DNA from: Rubrivivax sp. | GTDB lineage: Bacteria; Pseudomonadota; Gammaproteobacteria; Burkholderiales; Burkholderiaceae_C | Assembly (NCBI GenBank): GCA_030653385.1 | Contig: JAURZM010000074.1 | Location: forward strand, 54,841-118,840 | Length of the DNA: 64,000 bases | Reading direction: 5' to 3' | In this document: positions 42,431 to 50,902 of the stretch, one piece after another | Position numbering within the stretch: position 1 is the stretch's first letter | Layout of the letters: every line of letters starts with the position of its first letter | Position numbers and translations under genes: made by a program | The notes under the pieces: model-generated | The model's input: only the letters and a program-made list of their open reading frames with translations | Databases searched by the model: none | Told to the model about the DNA's origin: nothing

Positions 42431-43476
42431 TTGTTTTCGCACCCCGCGAAGCGCCGCGCGTTCTCGACGCGGCACTTGTGACGGACATCCACTGAGGCGC
42501 CGCCATCTCCCCGGCGCCGATGTCCCAGATACATGGTGGCATCAGCAGTTCGGCGCAGCGGCCTGGCCACGGTTTTCGTCGTGGTTCGGTGGTGGACCAT
42601 GGCTCTCGCGCTTGCCCTTTTTCGGGCCTTCGAGATCTAGACGGGGGAGCAAGGAAGTCAAGGCCCAGAGGAGATTGGATTCGGCAAGGCCGGCGACACA
42701 CTAACCACCGCCAGAGCAGCGCCATTGTTCAAGCCCTCCCGATGTTGACAAGCAGGCCTCGCCTGGGTTCAACTTCTCTCCGAGCCTGTGCTGCCTGCCA
42801 CAGCTCTCAATGCAAGCAGGCCGGTGTTGCGGACTCCGAGAACCCGCCGTTCGCAGTCGTGACCTGCACTTCAAGCCCTGGCCCTTCGAGGCCCTGCCGC
42901 GCCAGTCGCGGTGCCCCTATCTCCCCATCTCGATCCGTCAATCGGATCTGCCTGAGTGGCCTTCGTTGGCGGCAACGCCGCGGCTGAGGCCATCCGCTGA
43001 GCAGCCGTCGTGCTGCTCGCGACAACACCGTCGCCAACGTCGTCAACCCCTTGAGGGTTCTCGGTCATCACTGCCCGTCTGAGGTGGTGCGACCGATTCC
43101 AGGCGTGGCCCCGTGCGCTCCGATGGCAGGAGTGCGTTTCAAGCGGCGAAAGACGGTACCCCACGAACTCCCAGAAACGCCTCGGCATGGACCGAGGTGC
43201 GCGCGTCGCATCCCTCGAGGTGTGAGCGTCATGTCGTTCACCGCCGTGGAAGCACGGCGGCGAGCTGCGGGGAACAGAGATTTTTTAACGCCTGCCTGGC
43301 CGCTCCGCGCGGCCGAACGCTTGAAACAACGCACCGCGCCCGAAGGTCGGCGGTGCGGCCGTGCCCTTGACCTTCGACCTGCTCGCGCGACCCTGGACGC
43401 ACGTGCGAGCTGGACTTTCGCGTCCGCCCCCTTTGACGCGGCTGAAGTGGCTCGCCGGCCGTCAACGGAGCAAGAG
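42431..43476. other. 1-kb region without supported gene
   Basis: Open frames here lack ribosome sites and coding character. I see a small inverted repeat GATCCG-N5-CGGATC (42932-42948), two copies of AAGCAGGCC (about 42749 and 42815) and a T-run at 43281. It lies between the divergent ParM-like and recombinase genes, a place where a centromere, an attachment site or an origin could be, but no iteron array is visible. Confidence 0.35.
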
Positions 43477-44622
43477 ATGTCGTCGAAGAAACAGAAGGCC
43501 CCGCCGAAGAAGCTGGTCTATGCGCGGCGGTCGCCGACGGGCGCACCGAGGAACCCGCAGAACGTCCTCGACACGGCGCCGCAGGGCACGCGCGACTGGA
43601 AGCGCGTACTCCATTGCGTGCTCGTGATCCACAACCAGGAGCACTCCAAGCTCATCAAGACCGTCTCCCAGAAGACCATGCTCGACCGCGAGCGCTTCTA
43701 CTTCAAGTTCTGGGACGACCTGCGCTTCAACACCACGTTCCGCGAGGCCGACCCGCGCATCCTCACGAACCGCCAGGTGCAGGCCGTCGCGCGGCTGTGG
43801 GCCGAGCGCAAGCTCTCGGTGGCCACGGTCCACAACTACCTGAGCTTCCTGCGCACCTACGCGGCCTGGATCGGCCGGCCGGGCATGGTCCGCGACGTCG
43901 CCACCTACTTCGGCGACGACTCGCACTATGTGCACCGCGACCGCACGGCCAACTTCGACCGCAGCTGGATCGCCCGCAGCGTGGAGGTCGAAGCCAAGAT
44001 CGCCGAGGTCACGGCCTACGACCCGTGGATCGGCATCCAGCTCGAGCTCTGCTACCACTTCGGTCTGCGCGCGAAGGAAGCCCGGCACTTTCGGCCGCAC
44101 ATGGCGGTGATCACCCGCGACGAGGCCAACCCGCGCGACGCCCAGCACTTCCCGGACTGCGAGCGGTTCCTGCGGGTGCGCTACGGCACCAAAGGCGGCC
44201 GCCCGCGCGACATCCCCGTGCAGACGCCCGAGCAGGAGGCCCTGCTCCAGCGTGCCCTGCAGTCGGTGGCCCCGGGCCAGTACGTGGGCGCTCCCGGCCG
44301 CACCGCGACGCAGAACGCCAACCGCTTCTACAACGTCCTGCGCCGCTTCGGCATCACGAAGGCGGCCCTGGGAGTCACCGCGCACGGCCTGCGCCACCAG
44401 CACGCAAACGACCGCTACGAGGAGTTGACCGGCGAGCCGTCGCCGGTGCGCGGCGGCGCCGGTGACGGCGGCGACGATGCCACCGCACGCCTGGCCATCG
44501 CCTCTGAGTTGGGTCACGGGCGCATCGCGATTTCGGATGCGTACTTGGGCAAGAGCCAGGCCCATGCGCGGGCCACCGCGCCGGTGGCAGGCGACGAGGC
44601 CATCGCGCCTCCGGCTGCGTGA
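43477..44622 (+). CDS. Tyrosine recombinase (Integrase_1 type)
   Basis: 381 aa from ATG 43477 (GGAGCAAGAG upstream). N-terminal SAM-like arm/core-binding domain (about 45-140: RERFYFKFWDDLRFN, VATVHNYLSFLRTYAAWI), then a catalytic domain with R198 (GLRAKEARHF), K in GTKGGRPRDIP, H303-x2-R306 (HGLRHQHANDRY), H347 (ELGHGRI) and nucleophile Y356 (DAYLG). The family (PF12834/PF12835) is frequent inside plasmids and elements rather than at their ends, so it may resolve multimers or integrate cassettes. C-terminal tail is Ala/Pro-rich. Confidence 0.85.
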   Translation: MSSKKQKAPPKKLVYARRSPTGAPRNPQNVLDTAPQGTRDWKRVLHCVLVIHNQEHSKLIKTVSQKTMLDRERFYFKFWDDLRFNTTFREADPRILTNRQVQAVARLWAERKLSVATVHNYLSFLRTYAAWIGRPGMVRDVATYFGDDSHYVHRDRTANFDRSWIARSVEVEAKIAEVTAYDPWIGIQLELCYHFGLRAKEARHFRPHMAVITRDEANPRDAQHFPDCERFLRVRYGTKGGRPRDIPVQTPEQEALLQRALQSVAPGQYVGAPGRTATQNANRFYNVLRRFGITKAALGVTAHGLRHQHANDRYEELTGEPSPVRGGAGDGGDDATARLAIASELGHGRIAISDAYLGKSQAHARATAPVAGDEAIAPPAA

Positions 44623-44726
44623 CGGGGGCCACCATGTGCAACGTTCGACATGATCCTTACAGAGCGAGCCGGACACCGTCGAGTTCAATGCCCTCGCGGC
44701 GCTTTGGCAGGCTCTCGATCACGCAA

Positions 44727-44754
44727 TTGAAACTGGGCTTCGCCAACGTAGACT
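44727..44754 (+). promoter_or_regulatory. Sigma-70 promoter of the H-NS-like gene
   Basis: TTGAAA (44727-44732), 16-nt spacer, TAGACT (44749-44754): 5/6 and 4/6 consensus. Transcription would start near 44761, just before AGGAG (44767) and TTG 44777. Unlike the activator-type promoters this has a normal -35, so expression is probably constitutive. Confidence 0.6.
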
Positions 44755-44776
44755 TGCGGCGTTACAGGAGAACGAT

Positions 44777-45121
44777 TTGGCAAAGTCGTACGGCCAGCTT
44801 CAGGCCCAGATTCAGAAACTCCAGGCCGAGGCAGAGGCGCTCAAGGCAAAGGAGGTCGAGGGCGTCATCGCGCGGATCCGCACGGCCATCGAGCACTACG
44901 GCATCACGCCCGACCAGTTGTTCGGCAAGGCCAAGAAGGCCTCGACTGGCCGGGCCGCGGCCAAGAAGGCGCCGGCGCGCAAGTCGGCCGCGAAGGGCAA
45001 GCCCGTGGCGATCAAGTACCGCGACGGCGACAACACCTGGACCGGCCGCGGCAACAAGCCCCGGTGGCTGGTCGCTCGGCTCGAAGAAGGCAAGCAACTC
45101 ACGGACTTCGCCGTCAACTGA
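44777..45121 (+). CDS. H-NS-family nucleoid protein
   Basis: 114 aa, TTG start with AGGAG 6 nt upstream. N-terminal coiled coil (YGQLQAQIQKLQAEAEALKAKE), Ala/Lys-rich linker and the C-terminal DNA-binding motif TWTGRGNKPRWLVARLEEGK, the betaproteobacterial H-NS/BpH3 form. Plasmid-borne H-NS proteins silence AT-rich element genes and hide the element from the host; here the AT-rich region before the flhDC-like genes (9565-9720) is an obvious target. Confidence 0.9.
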   Translation: MAKSYGQLQAQIQKLQAEAEALKAKEVEGVIARIRTAIEHYGITPDQLFGKAKKASTGRAAAKKAPARKSAAKGKPVAIKYRDGDNTWTGRGNKPRWLVARLEEGKQLTDFAVN

Positions 45122-45262
45122 ATGTGCCGGCGCCCCTTGTCGGGCACCCAGGCGATGGCGGGCTCTTCCGGCGCGGGGCTGCAGTCCCGTTGCACCAGCC
45201 GAGCAGGCTGAAGCTGGCCGCCAGCGGCTGGGCGCCGGCATGGGGCATGGAGGCCCCTTTGG

Positions 45263-46147
45263 TCACGCCCACCGCGGCAGGTCGATGTCCTCCCACTCGC
45301 CGTCGGCCTGCAGCATCGGAAAGTGCCCCCGCGCTCGGCACTCGGCCAGCCGATGCAATGCCCGCCGGAAGTCGCTGCGGCCACGCTCCAGGAACGGGCG
45401 CATCGCGCGGTAGACGGCGACGGTGTTCGGCCGGCCCTTCTCGCAGGCGATGAAGGCCCATTCGGGTTCCTCGCCGGTGAGCTGGTAGACGCCCTCGCAG
45501 TACATCGCCGCGGACAGCGCGTAGCCGAGCCTGGCGCAGGAACGGCGGAAGCCTTCGAAGGTGACGTCCTCGCCGGACTTCACGTCGGCGAGCATGCGGG
45601 CGTCGTGCCACCAGTCGATCTTGATCTTGCACTTGATCCCGGTGTCGGGGTCCAGCCAGACCAGCGCCACCTCGGCCTCGCCCTTGGCCAGCAGTTCGCG
45701 CGCCTTGCGGTGGGTCATCGCGTTGTCGATGATCCGCTCGATGGGCTCCTTCCAGGCCTCGGGGTACACGGTGCGCCCGGCCGCCTGCACCATGCACTCG
45801 GCATAGCGCTGCTTGCCTTCCTTCCTGGCGCGGTTGACCTTGGGCATCGCGAAGAACCGCGACTCGAAGGTGTCGGGCTCCAGCAGCCGGCCGTGCAGCA
45901 CCGAGCCGAACAGCAGCGCCTCGGTGGATTCCTCCGGATCGGTGATGCCGCTGAGGAAGTGCGCGGGGCTGATCAGCATGCGCTTGAGCTGGGTCGAGGA
46001 GACGGCACTGCGGTCGCCGTGGTAGTCCTCGTTGCTCATGCCGCGCGTCACACCAAAGGAGATGTCGGGAACCTCGCGGGCTGGCGTGGCCGGTGCTTCA
46101 CAGGCCTCCGTCACCTCGGTGTCGTCGTCGTGCAGGTCGCTGCTCAT
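45263..46147 (-). CDS. RecE/DUF3799-type PD-(D/E)XK exonuclease
   Basis: 294 aa from ATG 46147 (GGAGACCGCG upstream; ATG 46159 also possible). The N-terminal ~35 residues are disordered, then MSNEDYHGDRSAVSSTQLKRMLISPAHF in two parts, GSVLHGRLLEP (motif-I His), CKIKIDWW (Asp), LADVKSGED (acid and Lys) and RRSCARLGYALSAAMYCEGV. This is the exonuclease VIII/DUF3799 family, which resects double strands for single-strand annealing. SXT and IncC elements carry a comparable exonuclease with a Bet annealase; no annealase is visible here. Convergent with the hns gene. Confidence 0.8.
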   Translation of the reverse strand: MSSDLHDDDTEVTEACEAPATPAREVPDISFGVTRGMSNEDYHGDRSAVSSTQLKRMLISPAHFLSGITDPEESTEALLFGSVLHGRLLEPDTFESRFFAMPKVNRARKEGKQRYAECMVQAAGRTVYPEAWKEPIERIIDNAMTHRKARELLAKGEAEVALVWLDPDTGIKCKIKIDWWHDARMLADVKSGEDVTFEGFRRSCARLGYALSAAMYCEGVYQLTGEEPEWAFIACEKGRPNTVAVYRAMRPFLERGRSDFRRALHRLAECRARGHFPMLQADGEWEDIDLPRWA

Positions 46148-46302
46148 CGCGGTCTCCATTTCGCTGTTGCTACCTGATCACGATACGAAGGGGTCCTGCG
46201 CCTTCAAGGTCGGCAGGCGCGATCCCGACGCAGGCAGAGCCAGGGCACCCAGCCACTCCAATCCGTTGCATCCGGTGCCCGGCGACGGCGGCTGGTTTCG
46301 GC

Positions 46303-46355
46303 GGGGGCCGGGCGGGTCGTTTCGGTTGGACGAACCTCGGCCGCCCTTGCATAGT
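46303..46355 (+). promoter_or_regulatory. Candidate activator-dependent promoter before 46422 frame
   Basis: GGGGG at 46303-46307, GTCGTTTCGGTTGGACG with TTTC at 46320-46323, then exactly 26 nt to CATAGT (46350-46355, 4/6 of the -10 consensus). A divergent but spacing-conserved member of the promoter set. Confidence 0.5.
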
Positions 46356-46421
46356 CACCGGGTCGGCACCGCGACGTTGCGCTGGCTCGCCGATGCCCAC
46401 CTCGAGGTCAGGAGACGGTTG

Positions 46422-47120
46422 GTGAACTCTCTGCTGGAACGCCTGCGGCGCAGGCTTCGCGAGCTTGGCCGGCCAGTGAGCGAGGCGCCCCCGTCGGAGG
46501 GCGGCCGGCACTCAGCTCACGCCCATGCCGGGGATGCTCCTCAGCGCCGCACCGAGATCGAACCCACTAGCCAGCGACAGTGCTCAGATCGATCCGGCAC
46601 TGGCCAGGAAGCCCGGCTGCCGGCTCAACAGCCCCCACCGCCCTCGTCCACTCGCCTGAAGGCCGCCTTCTTCTCGAAGAAGCGCCTCCCTTCGGCGCAG
46701 CGCCAGTCCGGCACGATCTGGGGACCGACTTCCTATCTGGACTGCGGCAGCGCTGCGATCGGTGAAGCCAAGCCAGAGCGGCATCCGCTCATACTCTCCG
46801 GGGTGACTCCCGCGACCGCCGGCACTGGATCAAGTTCGACCTCGGAGTCATGGTCGACGCAGCCAACGCCGGCGTCATTCCACATTTTCCCGATCAGCGC
46901 CGACTTTGCTCAACATCCATGGTGGATCTCGGAGCAACCAGAAGCGACAGGAGGCGTCGCAGGCAAAGTCTTGTCCACGCTGAGTCCGGCTGCGTCCCTG
47001 CTCGGCGCTACAGCACTGGGCCCGAATACGGAGGCCTCCCCGCAGCCGTCGCAAGCCTTTCCGTTCTCCTTGGACGCCGATCTCGGTTCATCGGGACCGG
47101 ATTCCTTGTTACGCCAATAG
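46422..47120 (+). CDS. Possible hypothetical protein
   Basis: 232 aa frame from GTG 46422, preceded by AGGAGA (46410-46415) and the promoter box at 46303. It starts VNSLLERLRRRLRELGRP, a charged helix, then long Pro/Ser/Ala-rich low-complexity sequence with HPLILSGVTPATAGTG and FHIFPISADFAQHPWW later. No family. Coding character is weak and an overlapping frame (46850-47194) cannot be excluded, but promoter, ribosome site and start are consistent. Confidence 0.35.
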   Translation: MNSLLERLRRRLRELGRPVSEAPPSEGGRHSAHAHAGDAPQRRTEIEPTSQRQCSDRSGTGQEARLPAQQPPPPSSTRLKAAFFSKKRLPSAQRQSGTIWGPTSYLDCGSAAIGEAKPERHPLILSGVTPATAGTGSSSTSESWSTQPTPASFHIFPISADFAQHPWWISEQPEATGGVAGKVLSTLSPAASLLGATALGPNTEASPQPSQAFPFSLDADLGSSGPDSLLRQ

Positions 47121-47227
47121 CCCGCGGCCCGTCTCCCCAGGCCTACACGCACTGGACGGCATCGCGCCCGCGCGCGATGCCGCCTCGCGCTTGATCGTCC
47201 TCAGCTCTGCCGACCCACGTTTTTCGA

Positions 47228-47280
47228 GAGGTCAGCGACCGTTGTTTCGATTGGACGCCCTGCACCCACTTTGCAACACT
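47228..47280 (+). promoter_or_regulatory. Weak activator-box relative before 47310 gene
   Basis: GAGAGGTCAGCGACCG then TTGTTTCGATTGGACGCCC (TTTC at 47245-47248), and AACACT at the -10 distance (47275-47280). The TTTCGATTGGACG part matches the box at 46320, but the G-run is broken and the -10 is poor. Confidence 0.35.
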
Positions 47281-47309
47281 GATGCTCGGCCACTTCAACG
47301 GAGGTTCCG

Positions 47310-47939
47310 ATGCGCACCCACATCTGGCTCCTGTCCTTGCTCACCGCGTTCTGGGCACCCTGCACCTTCGCATGCACAGTGCCACAGGACCTGCGCCCTT
47401 ACTCTCAGCGTCTCGCCGATGCACCGCTGGCCTTCATCGGCACCGTCACGTCCGTGTCGGGACTGCGCGTCACCTTTGCAGTCCACCACGCCATCAACGG
47501 CTCGCCCGGAACGACAACGACTGTCGAGGCGCTGTCGCCGTCCACCTGCTCCATTGCCTTCACCGTTGGCCAGCGGTGGCTGTATGCGGGGCCGGCCACA
47601 AGCCAGCCCTCGGTCCTGCTCATTGCCAACGCGCGCAGCACCCCGGCGACTGACTTCGGCAGGCTTCGCCGCGCCGATGACGCCCGAGCGCAGTTTCCTG
47701 CAGCTTGGCAGTCCTGCACGGTCAATGCGCATTACGAGCCTGTCGCAATCGGCTGTCAGCGGACCGCGGCCAACGCGGCCAGTGTCACCGCCGCTCGTGC
47801 CCAGTCGACGAAGACCTTGGGTGACCATCGGGCGATGGAGTGCGCGACCCCACCGGAGGAGATCCAGCCCCTCGCCTCTCCACAGTGCGTTGCGTCGCGA
47901 TGTGGTCACTGGTTCCTGGACCTGCGCCTGGGCGTGTAG
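47310..47939 (+). CDS. Exported hypothetical protein
   Basis: 209 aa. ATG 47310 with ACGGAGG upstream. Signal peptide (MRTHIWLLSLLTAFWAPCTFA), then CTVPQDLRPYSQRLADAPLAFIGTV and beta-rich sequence resembling the OB-fold opening of secreted inhibitor-like domains (Cys directly after the signal, xxAFxGTV), with at least seven Cys. Function unknown. It may be a regulon member (weak box at 47228). Last gene before the phosphorothioation island. Confidence 0.6.
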   Translation: MRTHIWLLSLLTAFWAPCTFACTVPQDLRPYSQRLADAPLAFIGTVTSVSGLRVTFAVHHAINGSPGTTTTVEALSPSTCSIAFTVGQRWLYAGPATSQPSVLLIANARSTPATDFGRLRRADDARAQFPAAWQSCTVNAHYEPVAIGCQRTAANAASVTAARAQSTKTLGDHRAMECATPPEEIQPLASPQCVASRCGHWFLDLRLGV

Positions 47940-48098
47940 CCAACCGCCGCGTCGTCCCTGTTCAACTCACCTTCCGCGCCAGGTTCAAACGCAGTGGAGC
48001 CAGGCGCTGACCGCATCCAGGTGATCGTTCACCACCAGCCCCAACCATTCCTGCAGTTTGAAACTCACCTATCAGAAAATGAGGTAGTTGCAGCGCGT
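47940..48098. other. Left border of the dnd island
   Basis: 159 bp without a gene; GC falls here (CTATCAGAAAATGAGGTAGTT at 48070 region). I see no direct repeat or integrase scar that would mark how the island entered. Confidence 0.3.
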
Positions 48099-48644
48099 TC
48101 AGCACCCACCCTCGCGGCGACTTGTTGCGTCTGACAAGGCCGTCATCACAGCCTCCGTAATCTCACGGTTCAATTGCTCGGGAATATTGAACTCGTCATG
48201 AAGAGCGTTCATTTTGTCGAACAGGCGGGTCATCAGCGCTTCCAAGTCAGCGAGAGCTTCGACTTCGAAGGCACTACGGTCCTTGTCGCGCGCCCCGACT
48301 TTGACATCTAGCAGCATGAGCAGCGCCAAGCTGATGACGTCCGGTGCCGGAACCAGAAAGTGCAGCCAATAGCTCCACTCCCGATCGATAGCTCGGAAGA
48401 ACCGCACGCAGGCAGGGATCTCCACGAGGCTACGCGTATCAGTGTCATACCCTTCAAACATCAGCAATGTCTTTCCCGCGAGCCGGCGCACTTTTGCTCC
48501 GTCTTCGCTCAGTGCCCGCAGCCTATCGACAGCAACGTCCACCTGTTGAAGCTCGATCTCCGTTCTCGTGAACACCAGGACCGCAATTTCGGCATCGTGC
48601 GCGTGCTCACGAAGGCCATGGGAGTTTGCCAAGTTGAATTTCAT
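48099..48644 (-). CDS. Unknown protein divergent from the HNH endonuclease
   Basis: 181 aa from ATG 48644 (AAGGA, spacing 7); an open frame extends further upstream but overlaps the divergent promoter region. It begins MKFNLANSHGLREHAHDAEI and has RFFRAIDREWSYWLHFLVPAPDVISLALLMLLDVK in the middle (a Trp/Leu-rich stretch) and a helical C-terminus. No family recognised. It faces the sulfur-binding endonuclease gene across a 258-bp divergent region, so a regulator or antagonist of that enzyme is conceivable. That is inference from context. Confidence 0.5.
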   Translation of the reverse strand: MKFNLANSHGLREHAHDAEIAVLVFTRTEIELQQVDVAVDRLRALSEDGAKVRRLAGKTLLMFEGYDTDTRSLVEIPACVRFFRAIDREWSYWLHFLVPAPDVISLALLMLLDVKVGARDKDRSAFEVEALADLEALMTRLFDKMNALHDEFNIPEQLNREITEAVMTALSDATSRREGGC

Positions 48645-48902
48645 GGGGGGTCCTTGCAACGAGTTCGGCGCCGCGTCCCATATGCGGCACAAGTGCAGGT
48701 TCCCGCCGAAAGTGAAAACGTCAACCTTGTTGGTGCCAGGCCGCAGGACTCCGAGAGCGGCGACGGAGTCTCTGCGGGACGAAGGTCGATCCGTCCCGCC
48801 CAGCCAGTGGTCCCTGAATGCGGAACCGGGAGACTCCCGGGCGGGCTGGACCAGAGGCATCGTGACAACGTCTGGGAGGGGGTGTCGCACAATGCGACCA
48901 AC

Positions 48903-49781
48903 ATGCCAGCCTCCGCATCCATCACCAAGCGCTTCGAAGCCCTCACCATTTGGCAGCGCGCAGGAGAGCGCGCTCCGCACAAGCCGCTCTTGTTGCTGCT
49001 TGCACTGGGACTTTTGAGCCGCGGGACAACGCTGGTGCCGTTTGTGGAGTATGAGCACAAGCTCGCCGATCTCCTTCGGGAGTTCGGGCCTAGTCGACGA
49101 ACGCAGCACCCGGAGTACCCGTTCCTAAGACTACGCAATGACGGGGTCTGGGAAGTCATACGCCAGCACGCGTCGATCCCGGGTGGCGACACGATTGCCG
49201 ACCTCCGTAAGACCGGAGCGGCCGGCCGCTTCCCTGAGCCCTTGCGAACAGCATTCGACAGCGACCCGCGCCTGATCGGGCGGGTCGCGAGGTTGCTGCT
49301 GGACGCTCATTTTCCAGAGAGCCTCCATCAGGACATCTTGGACGCGGTGGGTCTTTCGTTGGCAGAAGGTTCCTCGAGCGCGAGGCGGCGGGACCCCAAC
49401 TTTCGTGAAGGCGTCCTCGTCGCCTACCAGTACCGCTGCGCGCTGTGCGGCCTGGACCTACGCATCAACAACGTGACGATCGGATTGGAGGCGGCGCACA
49501 TTCGATGGCATCAGGCGAGTGGCCCAGATGCCATCGAGAATGGCGTAGCGCTTTGTTCCATGCACCACAAACTGTTCGACCTGGGTGCCTTCACGTTCGA
49601 GCCACTGGGAAGGATTCTCGTGTCGGAACGTGTCAGCGGTACCGGTCCCTTTGAGCAGGTGCTCCTCCAGCACCATGGCAAGCAGATGAGCGCACCCATT
49701 CGGCAGGAGCACCACCCCCGTCCCGAGTTCGTTCATTGGCATCGCGACGAGGTCTTCAAAGAAGCGGCGAGGCCGAACTAG
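48903..49781 (+). CDS. Phosphorothioate-DNA-binding HNH endonuclease
   Basis: 292 aa from ATG 48903; in-frame GTG 48882 sits next to a GGGAGGGG and is an alternative. N-terminal sulfur-binding domain pattern: APHKPLLLLLALGLL, YEHKLADLLREFGP, HPEYPFLRL..DGVWEV. C-terminal HNH/beta-beta-alpha-metal domain: C179-x2-C182, H199 (EAAHIRW), N213 (ENGVALC), H221/H222 (SMHHKLFD). The architecture is that of ScoMcrA/SprMcrA-type enzymes, which cut DNA near phosphorothioate bonds. Encoding it beside the genes that make phosphorothioates is paradoxical unless its activity is restrained. It was originally only about 97 bp upstream of the next gene; an IS1595 element now separates them. Confidence 0.88.
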   Translation: MPASASITKRFEALTIWQRAGERAPHKPLLLLLALGLLSRGTTLVPFVEYEHKLADLLREFGPSRRTQHPEYPFLRLRNDGVWEVIRQHASIPGGDTIADLRKTGAAGRFPEPLRTAFDSDPRLIGRVARLLLDAHFPESLHQDILDAVGLSLAEGSSSARRRDPNFREGVLVAYQYRCALCGLDLRINNVTIGLEAAHIRWHQASGPDAIENGVALCSMHHKLFDLGAFTFEPLGRILVSERVSGTGPFEQVLLQHHGKQMSAPIRQEHHPRPEFVHWHRDEVFKEAARPN

Positions 49782-49849
49782 ACGCGCAAAGTTCAAGGGG
49801 CGTCCCGAAGCTACGACTCCCGCCCCTGTTGCGCGCTCTGTAGCCAGCA

Positions 49850-49857
49850 AAGAACCT
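49850..49857. repeat. 8-bp target duplication, left
   Basis: AAGAACCT, repeated exactly at 50903-50910 on the other side of the IS. Eight bases is the usual duplication for IS1595-family elements, which shows a simple, recent insertion. Confidence 0.95.
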
Positions 49858-50902
49858 CCTGATTAGCTATGAACCTCAGCAACCCTGATTCCTCGCTCGG
49901 GCTGTCTGGGGGTCTTGGCCAGCGCTTGCAGCAGGCTGCCGAGCATGGCGCGCATGTCGTAGCGCCGGTTGAAGCGGAACTGCACCTCTGCGAGGTAGCG
50001 GTAGCCGTATTTGGCGAACTTGATGGCGTGGTACGTGCCGGTCAGCGCGGTCTTCACGTTGCCGATGAGCGTGTTGACGGCGCTGAACTTCTCGTTGAGC
50101 ACGCTGGCCTTGCCGCCGCCGGTGACCTCGCGGTCGTGGACAGCGCCCATCGAGGCGGCCACCGTGAAGCAGCCCAGGCCGTCGGAGACGACGGTCAGCG
50201 GCAAGCCCATGCTGGAGGCGATGAAGTCCTGCATCGCTGCCTTGGTGAACGGACGCGCCGACAGGCAGGCCAGGTGCGCGCGGCCGTCCTCGGTGGTCTG
50301 CACCGCCACGACGAAGGGCACCTTGTTCTCCGAACCGCGACCGGCCTTGCCGCCGCTGCGTTCACCGCCGAGATAGGCGTCGTCGACCTCGACGCGGCCG
50401 GTGAGTTGCCTCTCGGACTCGGCCAGCGCCATGGCCTGCAGCAGCTTGTGCTTGATGAGCCAGGCGGTGCGGTAGCTCACGCCCAGCTGGCGGGTCAACT
50501 CCAGCGCCGAGACGTTGTTCTTGGCCTGCGTCAGCAACTGCATGGTCAGGAACCAGCGCGTCAGCGGCAGCTTGGTGGCCTCGAAGACGGTGCCGCTGGT
50601 CACGCTGCACTGGTACTGGCAGCCGGCGCACTGCCAGTACAGGCGGCCTTCGCGCCGGAACGAGGTGCGCGACTGCATCACGCCGCAGACCGGGCAGACG
50701 AAGCCGCCGGGCCAGCGCGCGGCGACCAGAGCCTGCTCGCACTGCTCCTCGGTTCCGTAGCGGCTCATGAACTCCGGCAACGACAACCCCTTCTGGAACT
50801 GGACTCGGTTCATCGGCATGGCGCATCTCCTGGTGGAATGCGCCCATCTTCGGCGTTCAGTGGCTCACGGAGTGAGCCTGCTGAGCTTCATCGCTAATCA
50901 GG
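49858..50902 (-). mobile_element. IS1595-family insertion sequence, complete
   Basis: 1045 bp, bounded by 24-bp imperfect inverted repeats: CCTGATTAGCTATGAACCTC at the left (to 49881) and its inverse with two mismatches at 50879-50902. An 8-bp direct repeat AAGAACCT flanks it. One transposase gene, on the minus strand. It lies in the ~97-bp gap between the HNH endonuclease and the methyltransferase gene without breaking either. Confidence 0.95.
49863..50819 (-). CDS. IS1595-family transposase
   Basis: 318 aa. N-terminal zinc ribbon (CPVCGVMQSRTSF, CAGCQYQC), helix-turn-helix region (NNVSALELTRQLGVSYRTAWLIKHKLL) and the DDE-type core: VEVDDAYLGG, VVSDGLGCF and the C-terminal GTYHAIKFAKYGYRYLAE. 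Full length for the family. Its stop codon lies in the left inverted repeat. Confidence 0.95.
   Translation of the reverse strand: MPMNRVQFQKGLSLPEFMSRYGTEEQCEQALVAARWPGGFVCPVCGVMQSRTSFRREGRLYWQCAGCQYQCSVTSGTVFEATKLPLTRWFLTMQLLTQAKNNVSALELTRQLGVSYRTAWLIKHKLLQAMALAESERQLTGRVEVDDAYLGGERSGGKAGRGSENKVPFVVAVQTTEDGRAHLACLSARPFTKAAMQDFIASSMGLPLTVVSDGLGCFTVAASMGAVHDREVTGGGKASVLNEKFSAVNTLIGNVKTALTGTYHAIKFAKYGYRYLAEVQFRFNRRYDMRAMLGSLLQALAKTPRQPERGIRVAEVHS

Noticed and set aside
42807..43046. Small minus-strand frame in the gene-free region
   Set aside because: No ribosome site, an Arg-rich random-like composition and no partner genes.
43051..43476. N-terminal extension of the recombinase gene
   Set aside because: The frame is open by GC bias only. 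A ribosome site and the family's natural start are at 43477.
44619..45413. 264-aa Arg/Ser-rich frame over the hns gene
   Set aside because: It is a shadow of the H-NS gene in another frame; composition is typical of out-of-frame GC-rich DNA.
48360..48902. Long upstream extension of the HNH endonuclease frame
   Set aside because: It overlaps the divergent gene at 48099-48644 and lacks family similarity; the conserved domain begins after 48903.
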